Of a DNA stretch of 64,000 nt, positions 26,434-35,788 are shown piece by piece. Both the position numbers and the translations under genes were made by a program. The stretch is from Marivirga lumbricoides. Its GTDB lineage: Bacteria; Bacteroidota; Bacteroidia; Cytophagales; Cyclobacteriaceae. Below the pieces are notes generated by a model. That model had not been told where the DNA came from. It worked only from the letters and a program-made list of their open reading frames with translations, and did not search any database. Positions within the stretch are counted from its first letter, which is position 1; every line of letters begins with the position of its first letter. The stretch is taken from contig NZ_BMEC01000012.1 of NCBI RefSeq assembly GCF_014636295.1, forward strand, positions 62,001-126,000, in the 5' to 3' direction.

Positions 26434-29013
26434 TTAATTTTCTATTATTAATTGAGATATTTCAGCCAAATCTTCAAAATAGCCGGGAAAAAGCTGGTTA
26501 TAATCCACGCAAATCTGATGATACTTTAAGCTATTCTCTTTGTCATTTAAAGCCTCATAGGCCACTGCCATATAATGTGCCACCATAGCATGTCTGAAAT
26601 GAGGTTCTTTCTGTATTTTAAAATAAGCCTTACCGGCTTCAATCGTTTTTTCCCGTTCAAAAATGCTTTCAAATCTGTTAACTATGTTTACAGTAAAACT
26701 CTCTAACCACTCAAGCCTATGCGCTTCTTTACTTTCAGCATCATCCATAGAAGCATAGTAGAAAGCAGTTTTTAACTTCCATTCAAATTCCTTCTCAATA
26801 TTATCTAAACCTTCATAAGCAAAAGCAATGTAAAAACTCTTTAATGCTAACTCTGTATCATTAATCTCAGTTTGTATTTCCTCCTCAACATCATCCTCCA
26901 GCCAATCAATCAGCTCCTGATGCAATCCTAAACTTCTCATGCAGTGAAGCTTGTATTCGGTAATATCCTTAATGATCCACTCAGCCGGCAAGCTACCAAG
27001 TGTCTCAATTTGCCTGACATATTCCAAACCTTCCTCATCAAGCTCAACGTGTTTACACAGCATGGCCAGCCAGTAAAGTGTATCATGCCCCTCTGCATCT
27101 TCATAAAATCCATCTGGCTTTTTATAAGATTCAAAATTTTCCAGTTCATCTTTAACAAAGGTTCTTTTATAGTGGCTATCACCTTCAATTGCTTTATCAA
27201 ACTTTATGTAATTGTAAAGAGCGGAAACACAAAACAATAACTGGTTCGTGGTTATTTCACTGGGATTTACCAGACTAAATAGCCATTTGTAGTTAGTGTA
27301 GGATTGATAATATTCCTCCACCTGAAAGCTGCAGAATGCCATTATTTTAACAGGAGAAATATGGTACCGACTATATTGCATGTAAACAGCGATGTACTTA
27401 ACAGCTAAATCGTAGTATTTTAAACTTTCACATGCCTGAGAGATTGAAAAATATACATCCAGATTATCGGGATTGATTTCAAGGGCTTTTAAATAATAAT
27501 CGTACGCCATTTTGAAATCATGAATGGCATGAAAATATTTCCCCATATGATAAGTAGCTACATCGCTCTCAGGAAAGCCATTATAAAAACGCCTGATCAT
27601 TCCTTCTCTTGAGGCGATTTCCTCCCAGGTTAGCATATTTTCAAGATAATTCTCAAAGGCTCTGAAAATTATTTTGGCATCTTCTGTAAGAGTAAGCACT
27701 TGTTCCAGGGCCGTAAAATCTTTTTGTCCGGTAAGAATATATTGCTCATAAGCTGTTGAAAAAATCAGGAGAGCCTGTATGTCATTATCAGTAGTAGTTT
27801 CTAATTGTAGTTCATTAATTTCTTCAAACAAATGCTGATCTATCATCTGGTGGATGATATTGAGATAATATGTTTTGTCTTTCTTGATGGAGCCATCCTG
27901 TAATTGATTAGTAATAAAATGTCTGAAAGACACCGCTGTGTAAACAATGTATTCTCCATTTAGTGCATCCATTTTTTGCAGTGTGCGAAAGACATCCAAA
28001 GCCTGCGAATATTGTTTAAGTTGAAGATAGGTTTTACCCAGTAAATAATACAGTTTCTGATAAGATGGACAGATTTTTATAGCTTCGATTATACTGCTTT
28101 TTACAATCTGGTAATCCTGTGCTTCTTCATAACCACCAAGCACCTTCATGTATAAAAGATGCGCATCTTCAGGGTAAAATTCTAAAGCATAATTTAGTGT
28201 ATTGAAAAATATTTCCTTTGCATTCTCCTGGTGATAGCGATAAGCAGCCATAAAAGCAATATTGACCATTTTGTGCCAAACCACCGGAACTCTTTTATTA
28301 TCCGGAATTCTGGTAGCCAAACTTTTAAATGCCTGCTGATAGGTTCGCTTCTTCACGTGCTCATCTGCCTCTATCAAATATCTTATCACTATATCTTTCT
28401 CAGCCAGCGTTAAAGGAGCATCTTTTAATACTTCTATATAAATTTCAATTTCAGAATGCCCGCTTGTCAGTAAAACTTCTACTGCACCTAATTCAGGGTA
28501 CTTCAGAAGGGTAACTTCCCTCCATGCAGATGACATAAACTCTTCATGAAAAGGAAAAGCTTTAATAAGCTCAGTAAGTACATCGGACTTGAGAATATAG
28601 TGGGAGCTCAAAAATTTAATGATGGGCATGCAATAGAAAGAAAGGCTTTGGGTACTGTGTTGCACCGCATTAGCTATTGCTGATTTCCATACTAACTTGT
28701 TAAAACGAATGGCGGGGTTCTCATAAACCTCCTTAAATCTTGCTATTAATGCGGTGGGCGTGTCATATATTCTATCTGAATCGAGGTAAAGAATTACATT
28801 GTCTTCATTTTCAGCTTTACCCTCAGCCAGTTTATTCAGTTCTGCAGTGGTTCTCTCTACTTTCTTAATCAAAGAGTGATAAGTTTTTAAATACTGAAAA
28901 GCCTGCGGGAGATCATCTTCAAAATTTAACTCGTGCACACTTTCCTTTAAGGCCTTAAAAATATACTCTTTATCATTTATAGGTGAAATACCCAGTTTGT
29001 CCCAATCACTCAT
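26434..29013 (-). CDS. Large TPR-repeat protein of unknown function
   Basis: The ATG at 29013 gives 859 residues (the upstream in-frame codon at 29019 is TTG). No signal peptide; probably cytoplasmic. TPR-like helix pairs are clear at about 306-340 (YQKLYYLLGKTYLQLKQYSQALDVFRTL) and 478-550 (YHMGKYFHAIHDFKMAYDYYLKALEINPDNLDVYFSISQACESL). The rest is helical and acidic. TPR arrays form protein-binding scaffolds. It shares a divergent 40-bp operator with the unknown gene at 29219, so the two operons are probably induced together. Partner unknown. Confidence 0.75.
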   Translation of the reverse strand: MSDWDKLGISPINDKEYIFKALKESVHELNFEDDLPQAFQYLKTYHSLIKKVERTTAELNKLAEGKAENEDNVILYLDSDRIYDTPTALIARFKEVYENPAIRFNKLVWKSAIANAVQHSTQSLSFYCMPIIKFLSSHYILKSDVLTELIKAFPFHEEFMSSAWREVTLLKYPELGAVEVLLTSGHSEIEIYIEVLKDAPLTLAEKDIVIRYLIEADEHVKKRTYQQAFKSLATRIPDNKRVPVVWHKMVNIAFMAAYRYHQENAKEIFFNTLNYALEFYPEDAHLLYMKVLGGYEEAQDYQIVKSSIIEAIKICPSYQKLYYLLGKTYLQLKQYSQALDVFRTLQKMDALNGEYIVYTAVSFRHFITNQLQDGSIKKDKTYYLNIIHQMIDQHLFEEINELQLETTTDNDIQALLIFSTAYEQYILTGQKDFTALEQVLTLTEDAKIIFRAFENYLENMLTWEEIASREGMIRRFYNGFPESDVATYHMGKYFHAIHDFKMAYDYYLKALEINPDNLDVYFSISQACESLKYYDLAVKYIAVYMQYSRYHISPVKIMAFCSFQVEEYYQSYTNYKWLFSLVNPSEITTNQLLFCVSALYNYIKFDKAIEGDSHYKRTFVKDELENFESYKKPDGFYEDAEGHDTLYWLAMLCKHVELDEEGLEYVRQIETLGSLPAEWIIKDITEYKLHCMRSLGLHQELIDWLEDDVEEEIQTEINDTELALKSFYIAFAYEGLDNIEKEFEWKLKTAFYYASMDDAESKEAHRLEWLESFTVNIVNRFESIFEREKTIEAGKAYFKIQKEPHFRHAMVAHYMAVAYEALNDKENSLKYHQICVDYNQLFPGYFEDLAEISQLIIEN

Positions 29014-29060
29014 CCTCAATATTTATTATTTTTTAGCTACTTAAGTAATAAGATTGATTA

Positions 29061-29068
29061 CAAAAGTG
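29061..29068 (-). promoter_or_regulatory. -7 box of the TPR/DUF1266 operon
   Basis: CACTTTTG on the minus strand matches TAnnTTTG in seven of eight positions. It starts exactly 23 bp from the CACTG half-site at 29092-29096, as in the other regulon promoters. Confidence 0.6.
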
Positions 29069-29091
29069 TCGAAAATAAGGCAGTACTGCCT

Positions 29092-29131
29092 CACTGTATT
29101 TAGTGATTTTCTACTTTAGCTATTATTGGTG
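29092..29131. promoter_or_regulatory. Divergent 40-bp regulon element (CACTG...TTGGTG)
   Basis: Half-sites CACTG (29092-29096) and TTGGTG (29126-29131) face each other 40 bp edge to edge. Each stands exactly 23 bp from a -7-like box on its own side (29061-29068 and 29155-29162). This is the same geometry as at 47.4, 48.2, 54.9 and 55.7 kb. A perfect 12-bp palindrome GGCAGTACTGCC (29079-29090) abuts the left half-site and occurs at none of the other elements. Confidence 0.75.
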
Positions 29132-29154
29132 CAGAAATTCCGTTGATAATAAAA

Positions 29155-29162
29155 TACATTTG
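29155..29162 (+). promoter_or_regulatory. -7 box of the 29.2-kb operon
   Basis: TACATTTG matches TAnnTTTG exactly and begins 23 bp after the GGTG half-site. The start codon is at 29219. This may be the main promoter for all plus-strand genes up to 33.8 kb or even 41.4 kb. Confidence 0.75.
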
Positions 29163-29218
29163 TTCTTATAAAATAACTATCGCAGATGACTGCAAAAAAG
29201 CTGCGAGTGCTTTAAATT

Positions 29219-31167
29219 ATGAGTGATAAAAATATATTTTATGTAGAAATCACAGACTTACATCAAAGTTGGATTGCAGCAGTATGTGAAACCAAAGAAA
29301 CAATTGAACACTTTATCAAGCATTTACCTTTAAAAATAAAATCTTCTGCTCAAATTAAGATGTTGGATGGTAAATCGTATCCTGTTTATGCCATTGAAAG
29401 CTACAAAGGTGATAGGAACAGCTTTAAACTTGTAGATCAGGAGGAGCTTTTTGAACTCATCAGAAACCAAAAGGAGTATACTGTAGCCCATGAAGATCAT
29501 ATCTATTTCACCTTTTATACATTTGAAACAGATTATTTTCAACATCCAACTGAAAAAAGTTTAATGGGTGCGCTAAACCATACCCATGTAAACAATGAAT
29601 ATTTGCAGGAGGAAACGATCACTAAGAGTGAGTACCACTCTGAGATTTGTTCTCTGTCCGACAAGTACGATATTGATGGACTGGATAAGCTATATAAGGT
29701 TATATTAATTTCTGATAATAAAATGGCAAAATACGACCTGGCACATTATGGCTATCTAAGCATTTTATGGAACCTGCTTTATGATTATGCCTGCAACAAA
29801 TTACCGGAATCAGGTTTGGGTCTGCTGCCAGATTTAGTAGAAAACTCGGAACTACTCCTTGAAAAGAAAAACTGGCAAGCACGAGTGCAGGTTGAATTTG
29901 TCTTATTGGAAAACGCATGTAAAAAACCCACTAAGGAGATAATTACCTTTTTGAGGCAGCTCATTGAATCCCTGCATCATCTGTTGGAACAGTCTCCCGA
30001 AGAGACAGAGGAAGTGTACCAGAAACAGGCCTTAGCTTATGCTATGGTTGCCAATACACTACCTTCCCAACATTCAGAATTCTGGGAAAAGGCTATTTTG
30101 GCACTTCAAAATGGCATTCATAAAAATGCTGAAACAGCAGATTGGAGCCTATACGCACGTTTGGTATTTATGCCTGCCCCTGAAATTAATTCTTACAAGA
30201 GCTCAGGTAAAAAGTTGGGAAGCATTATACAGAATTATCAGAAACTGGAACAGGAGAATTTTAAAAATCTCCTAAATAAGCACACGAATTATAATGAGAA
30301 GATGCCCTATCTCATTGCCCTAAATTTACATCAGCTAAAAGAACATATGGAATGGGAAAAAGTAAATTTGGCTTATTTCCCTGAGCAATTATACTTTTAT
30401 TGGCTAGACCAAGCGATACAAAGTAAACTTCCTCCACTCAACAGAATTGACCTAAATGAGGCCTGTCATTTTTTTATACAGAAGGTGTTAGGCTTGGCAG
30501 AATAGACCTGCTGGAAAAAGCCATAGGTTTGTATGATAGAATTACTGAAAAGACTGAAGAATACTCTTATGAAATCCATTACCTGACCAAAGCTATGGAA
30601 GATATCAGTAAAATTCTATACCAATCAGGTAAAGTAGATGAAGCAAATAGCTATGTAAACAAAGCTTATCAGATTTATGCTCATTACATTGATAAAGTAA
30701 AAGACAATTATTCGGTACATCTTCACTATGCGGAATTTCTGGAAAGATGTTTTAAGTCTGGAAAGAATATCCTCAAGCCTAACTTAGCTACACTTAAAGA
30801 AATAGCCATTGCAGTGGAGAAACAAGGTAAAGGATTTTACAGCGACCCTATTTTTATGCGGATGAGAATTGCCTTATTGGAAAGCAAGGAGTATGAGGCC
30901 ATATACCATCTTACAAAATCATTAATTTTGCATGAGTTGTGTATAGATAATGAAGTAGATCAGCTTATTGAGGACTATAAATCATCCGTTTATAGCAGGT
31001 TTTACCAATTTCTGATAGAAACACAGGAATTCATGCATTCAGTTAAAGAGAATTACTATTTCCACCCTCAGGTTAGGTGGGAGGCACTTTCAAATATGAC
31101 TATTCTTGAAACAACTTCCTACTGGAAAGAAAGGCAAAATGAAATTAAAAGCCGACCTAAATCTTAA
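29219..31167 (+). pseudogene. Unknown acidic helical protein, split by a frameshift at a T7 run
   Basis: Two reading frames make one gene. Frame A (29219-30505, 428 residues) ends soon after a run of seven T at 30469-30475. In the -1 frame the sequence continues without a break as YTEGVRLGRIDLLEKAIGLYDR and then a TPR-like helical protein to the stop at 31167. The apparent ATG at 30529 lies inside the LLEKAIGLYDR helix, so it is not a natural start. One extra T restores a protein of about 649 residues. The site CAT TTT TTT fits a slippery heptamer (T TTT TTT), so programmed -1 frameshifting, a real mutation, or a base-calling error are all possible. No domain recognised in the N-terminal part. 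Confidence 0.7.
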
Positions 31168-31297
31168 ACTTGTATGCTATGAAATATTTGCTTCTTAAAA
31201 ATTGTTCAAATTCGAATCAATATTTGTGAAAACCCCTAATTGTTTTCATTTAACAATCATTTTATTAAGCTCCTTCTTTAAAGTCTATTCTCAAACA

Positions 31298-31864
31298 ATG
31301 GAAACTCAAATCGAAAACATTAAATCTCAAGGACGGGACAAGGTAATTGAAATAGCTTATAGTATAATTAATGATAAGCATCCTACAATTGAGCTGCTTG
31401 CCGAAGGCTATGACATAAGTATGTGGGCAAATTCAAAGGATGTTGTAGTAAAATTCAGAAGACTGTTTAAGTACTACTACCCACAGAAAAAAGGTTTACA
31501 TGAAAGAACATATAGGGATTTAATATATGATGTATCGGTTAATCTTATTAACCAATATGTCAGTCCGTTGGATGACTGTTTTCTGGAGGAACGATTTTAT
31601 ATTTCATCCGAAGAAGAAAAAGAAAGGATTGCTTTCGTAAAAAAACATGCAGATATTATCATAACGCATAATTGCCGTGAATATGACATCTATGAATACG
31701 AAGAACACTATGATTTTTACAGTAGGTTAAATAGTTCATTCATTAATTTTAAAATTGATAAAATAACGGGGGAAAATTATGACCGAAATGAACTGAATGC
31801 TACTCCTGCTGTAACACCCGAATCTCTCTTAAGCGCTGAAGATCCACTCACCAGAATTTTTTAA
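31298..31864 (+). CDS. Unknown small acidic protein
   Basis: I choose the ATG at 31298 (188 residues, METQIENIKSQGRDKVIEIA) over an upstream TTG at 31202 whose extension is low in complexity. The longer form would add a hydrophobic segment resembling a signal sequence (HLTIILLSSFFKVYSQ), so export cannot be excluded. The protein is rich in Glu, Asp and Tyr (YDIYEYEEHYDFYSRL). It is 3 bp ahead of the next gene. I do not recognise the family. Part of the cluster led by the 29.16-kb promoter. Confidence 0.6.
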   Translation: METQIENIKSQGRDKVIEIAYSIINDKHPTIELLAEGYDISMWANSKDVVVKFRRLFKYYYPQKKGLHERTYRDLIYDVSVNLINQYVSPLDDCFLEERFYISSEEEKERIAFVKKHADIIITHNCREYDIYEYEEHYDFYSRLNSSFINFKIDKITGENYDRNELNATPAVTPESLLSAEDPLTRIF

Positions 31865-31867
31865 TTT

Positions 31868-33028
31868 ATGTACTCTATACCTGACGAAGTAAAAAAGGAA
31901 TACAAGCTATTAGCAACTGTTTTTGACAAGGTGACTAATTCTGTTTTAGAAGATAACCAATTGACAAGAATTTATTCCAAATTCAATCTATATGAAATTG
32001 AACCTTTCTATGCAGAGTTATCCAACCAAGTGATAGACCTTAATCAGGAGCTGTTTTTCACATCAGAAACTGATTTCAATCCTGAAACAGATGACTTATA
32101 CGAATATCATATTAACATGGAAACTCGTAAAGTTTATTTTAAACGCTTAATACTTGGGCCAGAGACCAGCTATGAAACGGTGTATGAATACAATGAAGAT
32201 TATTATAAAAGTTCTACCACGTTTATAAATTCAGAAGGCAGAAAAGCTATTAAACTGTGTTACTTGTACCATAATGAAGGAATTGCTCACTGGTATTATG
32301 AATGCACCGATTATGGACTAATTCACAAAAGCTATCGTACCGAGGGGGATAAACTCACGGGATATCAATTAAAAACAGCAGACACTAATTATTCAGCTTC
32401 AGTTGATTTTATTTATGAAGAAGATCAGCTGACAAAGATTATACAAAATAATGCTTCAGGAAACAAGCTCCTTCTTTACGTGGCAAACTTACAGAATGAG
32501 AACAAAGCTGATATCCTAACAAAACTGGAAGATTATTTGACAGAACAGATTGCAGATCAGGTTTTAAAAAATGCACATATTGATGAGCCTGTTTATTGTC
32601 TTTTGTTGGAATACTCTATGCAGCATCCATTTCCTCCCACTGTTGCACTGGGCCTTGTTTCAGAACTGGAAGATGATTTTGAGCAAGTAGAAATTTGGCA
32701 ACGCTACAACGCCCCTGATATGCATTACTTTTCCGAAGATGACAGCTTAAAGGTTGATTTATATTCTGAGACAATACAATCCGCTTACCTCTTTACCGAT
32801 AAGTACACAGAAGACATTTCCTGGAATGATGAAGACCAGCACGAAGCCTGGGAAAAAGAGGTTTTCCAGGTTTATCTGAATGTATGTAAGAGATTGCTAC
32901 ATTTTGATTTCTCTGCTTGCTTTCCCAAGTCACCCCACTTTTTGGTGATGGCGCGAGAGTTTGAACAATGCAATGAAGAGGACTTTTATAAGCAGCTTTC
33001 GGCCTATAAAAAAAACAATGAAATATGA
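31868..33028 (+). CDS. Unknown acidic, tyrosine-rich protein
   Basis: The 386-residue protein has no signal peptide or membrane helix. Residues 50-200 form short beta-like blocks resembling antitoxin/immunity or Rhs-associated folds (DLYEYHINMETRKVYFKR, KSYRTEGDKLTGYQ) but with no firm match. The C-terminal half is helical and acidic. It overlaps the next gene by 4 bp (ATGA), so the two are translationally coupled and their products may act together. Family not recognised. Confidence 0.65.
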   Translation: MYSIPDEVKKEYKLLATVFDKVTNSVLEDNQLTRIYSKFNLYEIEPFYAELSNQVIDLNQELFFTSETDFNPETDDLYEYHINMETRKVYFKRLILGPETSYETVYEYNEDYYKSSTTFINSEGRKAIKLCYLYHNEGIAHWYYECTDYGLIHKSYRTEGDKLTGYQLKTADTNYSASVDFIYEEDQLTKIIQNNASGNKLLLYVANLQNENKADILTKLEDYLTEQIADQVLKNAHIDEPVYCLLLEYSMQHPFPPTVALGLVSELEDDFEQVEIWQRYNAPDMHYFSEDDSLKVDLYSETIQSAYLFTDKYTEDISWNDEDQHEAWEKEVFQVYLNVCKRLLHFDFSACFPKSPHFLVMAREFEQCNEEDFYKQLSAYKKNNEI

Positions 33029-33810
33029 TTTTAGGAGTTTACTGGTACTTTGGTTTTCCGGAAGGTCTTTATTCTTACAATTATTTTAGATGGAAGCCGG
33101 GCTACGGTGGTCATGCTAATAATCCAGCAGAATTAGAAACGATTATTCAGAGTGAAAAACCAGAAGCACTGATTCAAGATTTTCGAGAACTAATCGGGAA
33201 GCTTCAGCAAGGCTTCATTTTCATCTACCAAAACGGACAGAACATGAAAATTGGAACAGGAAGTTTTAATCTGCATGATTTTGATTTTGTATTGATGAAA
33301 CAAGTAGAGGTGATTTTACAACAACATCAAGTGCAGTTATTAGAAGAGTTTGATAATGCAGAAAGTCAGCTTATCAAAATTCACGTAAAGAAAGACCAAA
33401 CTTCTCTGCCCTACCCTTCATTAAAACTACTTAAAGTAGTGAGTTCCAATATGAAAAAACACAATGCAGAAACTTCCTCATTAAGACTGGATTGTAATAT
33501 ACCTTTGAAAGAAAAAAATGCTTATTTGGCGGAAATAGCAAAAGTAAGCGAAGAAGAAAATATAAGTGTTTTATACTTTTCTGAAAAAAGATTTGAAGAC
33601 ACTATAAATCTTATGTTATTTTTCACTAATGGCCGACAGGGACTTAATTTTTCTGATATACAATATGTAAATGCAGAAAACATTGAGAGAAAAATTCAGG
33701 CTTTGGCTACTCAATTTGAGGTGGAATTTCAACATAAGGGTGGCTGGAATGCTTACCCGGTAGGTAACTACCAAATTATAAAGATGGTAGATAAAGATTT
33801 CATTATTTAA
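33025..33810 (+). CDS. Unknown cytoplasmic protein
   Basis: The 261-residue protein begins MILGVYWYFGFPEGLYSYNYFRW, an aromatic beta-type start that is not a signal peptide. It continues with mixed alpha/beta sequence, ending EVEFQHKGGWNAYPVGNYQIIKM. No catalytic motif is visible. Coupled to the preceding gene by ATGA. The next gene, the first of the biosynthetic operon, begins 64 bp downstream on the same strand with no terminator between, so read-through is possible. Confidence 0.65.
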   Translation: MILGVYWYFGFPEGLYSYNYFRWKPGYGGHANNPAELETIIQSEKPEALIQDFRELIGKLQQGFIFIYQNGQNMKIGTGSFNLHDFDFVLMKQVEVILQQHQVQLLEEFDNAESQLIKIHVKKDQTSLPYPSLKLLKVVSSNMKKHNAETSSLRLDCNIPLKEKNAYLAEIAKVSEEENISVLYFSEKRFEDTINLMLFFTNGRQGLNFSDIQYVNAENIERKIQALATQFEVEFQHKGGWNAYPVGNYQIIKMVDKDFII

Positions 33811-33874
33811 GGTGATTAAATGCTGCTTTGTTCCATTAAAATATTGATTTTTGCCTATACTGATAAAGCTTCCG

Positions 33875-34879
33875 ATGAAATTTGAAGAATTAAAAGATAT
33901 ACCCGTACACTTGTTAAAATCTACGCTTGAAGTGGAATATCTTATTTTTGCTAAGGATATAATTCAGTTAGGTGGCTACTCCAACCGTACATTTCACATT
34001 AAGGAGAATTCCGGCAAAGAATTTATAACACGTGTAGCTAATCCGTTAAAAAATGAAGTACAGCTTAATAATGAAAATTATGTATTGACCCAGCTTCATC
34101 AAAAAGGGTATCATAATTGTCCGGCTGTAATTGGGACTGTAAGTGCTCTCAGTTTTTCTTACTTAATAGTAGATAAATCAAGGTACCCTCTTCAGGTTTT
34201 TGAATTCATACCAGGATCTGTCAATTACGGATGGGAAGAAAGATGCTCCGGGGCTGATTTACATACCATTTTCACCCATTTACCGGAGCTGCATAAAGAA
34301 ATGAAACAAATACCTGTGCAAAATTTGAACAGAGTAAATCCAATTGCTATTGACAGTTTATTGAGCTCAGCTATAAAAAACCAGCCTATTGGTAGTTATT
34401 TAGTTGAAAAACAACATATATTTTTAAAAAAAGCAGCTCACCTCACTGAACTGCAGAATGAAATAATAAACAACTCAAATAATTTGCAATGGATACATGG
34501 TGATGTACACCTGGAAAACCTCCTCTTTTTGCCTGATAATGCAGTAGCATTTATCGATTTTGAGAACGTTCAGGTAGCCCCCTTAGAACTTGATATTATA
34601 TTTTCAGCCTTCAGAATCGCTAAAATGGGTAAGGCAGATGAAAAATTAATTTATCACAAGCAGGACCTACGATTAGCATTTGAAAGCTATGCCTCACAAA
34701 ATAAGAATTATGCATATTTAGCAGAACAGTTAGATTTAAAAGAGCAATTATGGAAAGCAATGTTTTGCCTGGATCAGACTTTCCTTTACCTTATCCAGGC
34801 CTATAAGGGCGTTTGGCAATTGGAAAAAGGTATTGGTTTTTTAGCATGTTTTAACGAAGTATGTGCATATGAAGAATAG
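33875..34879 (+). CDS. APH/choline-kinase-fold phosphotransferase
   Basis: The ATG at 33875 gives 334 residues (the earlier TTG at 33851 is less likely). The kinase core is visible: a G-loop-like GGYSNRTFHI, KEFITRV for the ATP lysine region, the Brenner motif WIHGDVHLENLLF, and the metal-binding AFIDFENVQVAPLELDI around residues 225-245. Family members phosphorylate small hydroxyl compounds such as sugars, choline, homoserine or aminoglycosides. It overlaps the NadM-like gene by 11 bp, opening a six-gene biosynthetic operon. The substrate is likely an intermediate of that pathway (inference). Confidence 0.85.
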   Translation: MKFEELKDIPVHLLKSTLEVEYLIFAKDIIQLGGYSNRTFHIKENSGKEFITRVANPLKNEVQLNNENYVLTQLHQKGYHNCPAVIGTVSALSFSYLIVDKSRYPLQVFEFIPGSVNYGWEERCSGADLHTIFTHLPELHKEMKQIPVQNLNRVNPIAIDSLLSSAIKNQPIGSYLVEKQHIFLKKAAHLTELQNEIINNSNNLQWIHGDVHLENLLFLPDNAVAFIDFENVQVAPLELDIIFSAFRIAKMGKADEKLIYHKQDLRLAFESYASQNKNYAYLAEQLDLKEQLWKAMFCLDQTFLYLIQAYKGVWQLEKGIGFLACFNEVCAYEE

Positions 34880-35786
34880 GTGTCTGTATTTAATTGAGGC
34901 AAATGAGGTTGAGTTAACATTCATTAAAAAACTATGCAAAATTGCTCAATCATACGAGCAAGCTATTTTTGTGCTAAGGAACGCAGACTTGCTAAACAAG
35001 AAAAATACTAAAACAGGTGACCTCATTTCAGCACTTCACTCCATTCTAAAGTCAGAAAGCAAAACACCATTTTTTGTGATACCTTATGCTTCAAAAGGAA
35101 ATGCCTGGCTTAGCTACTGGCTGAGGCTCAAATTACTTACCCCCACGTTTGAGAAAATATTTACTACTCAGGCAGAAGATGAAGAGCCCTCAAAAAAGTT
35201 TATCAATTGCGATTTTGAGCTACTGGAATTTGAACCAAAAAAAAGAAACCCAATAGTTAAAACTATTGATAGAGCTTTAAAAAGAGGACTTTTTATCACC
35301 CGGGCACAACCATTACATAACGGACATGCTGCCTTTATTGAGGAGATGGCTAATGAAAATGATGAATTCATCATTTTGCTGGCAGCCGCTGAGCAGTGTC
35401 ACCAATCGAAAAACCCACTATCTGCAACTGAACGTTTGGAAATGGTGCATAGCTACTTAAATAGTTATTATACCCACAGATTCTACCTGGTTGCTTTACC
35501 TCAAAACAGCTTCACATTGGAAAACATGTATGAACTGAGCTACCTGTTACCTGATTTCCAATCGGTTTACGCCACTAATCCTGTGATTATAAGTATGTGC
35601 AATAGCATGAACATTCCTGTTAAAACATTGAAACAAAACGTAAATATCAGTGCTACTGAAATCAGAAACCGCATATTAAAAAATGAACCCTGTGGAGCAA
35701 TGCTCCCTCCTCTCATTCTGAGTTACCTTGAAAAAATCAGTTTCCAAGAACGATTACGTCTAATTAACCATCAATACCAACGCTGA
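34869..35786 (+). CDS. NadM-like nucleotidyltransferase with degenerate N-terminal repeat
   Basis: From the ATG at 34869 the protein has 305 residues. Residues about 138-305 match the archaeal-type NMN adenylyltransferase/cytidylyltransferase fold: RGLFITRAQPLHNGHAAFIEE with the HxGH-type site as HNGH, AAEQCHQSKNPLSATERLEMV, and the ISATEIRNRI C-terminal motif. The first 130 residues look like a second, decayed copy without HxGH (TPFFVIPYASKGNAWLSYWL; LLTPTFEKIFTTQ). A GTG at 34863 is an alternative start. Inside a biosynthetic operon it more probably activates or adenylates a pathway product than makes NAD. Confidence 0.82.
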   Translation: MKNRCLYLIEANEVELTFIKKLCKIAQSYEQAIFVLRNADLLNKKNTKTGDLISALHSILKSESKTPFFVIPYASKGNAWLSYWLRLKLLTPTFEKIFTTQAEDEEPSKKFINCDFELLEFEPKKRNPIVKTIDRALKRGLFITRAQPLHNGHAAFIEEMANENDEFIILLAAAEQCHQSKNPLSATERLEMVHSYLNSYYTHRFYLVALPQNSFTLENMYELSYLLPDFQSVYATNPVIISMCNSMNIPVKTLKQNVNISATEIRNRILKNEPCGAMLPPLILSYLEKISFQERLRLINHQYQR

Positions 35787-35788
35787 TT

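Noticed and set aside
30529-31167. Separate gene starting at 30529
   Set aside because: The ATG lies in the middle of a helix whose upstream part (GRIDLLEKAIGLYDR) is encoded in the same frame, so it is the tail of the gene beginning at 29219.
33811-33874. Regulon-type promoter directly before the biosynthetic operon (GGTG at 33811)
   Set aside because: GGTG is present but no TAnnTTTG-like box occurs 23 bp downstream; the nearest TTTG is at a different distance.
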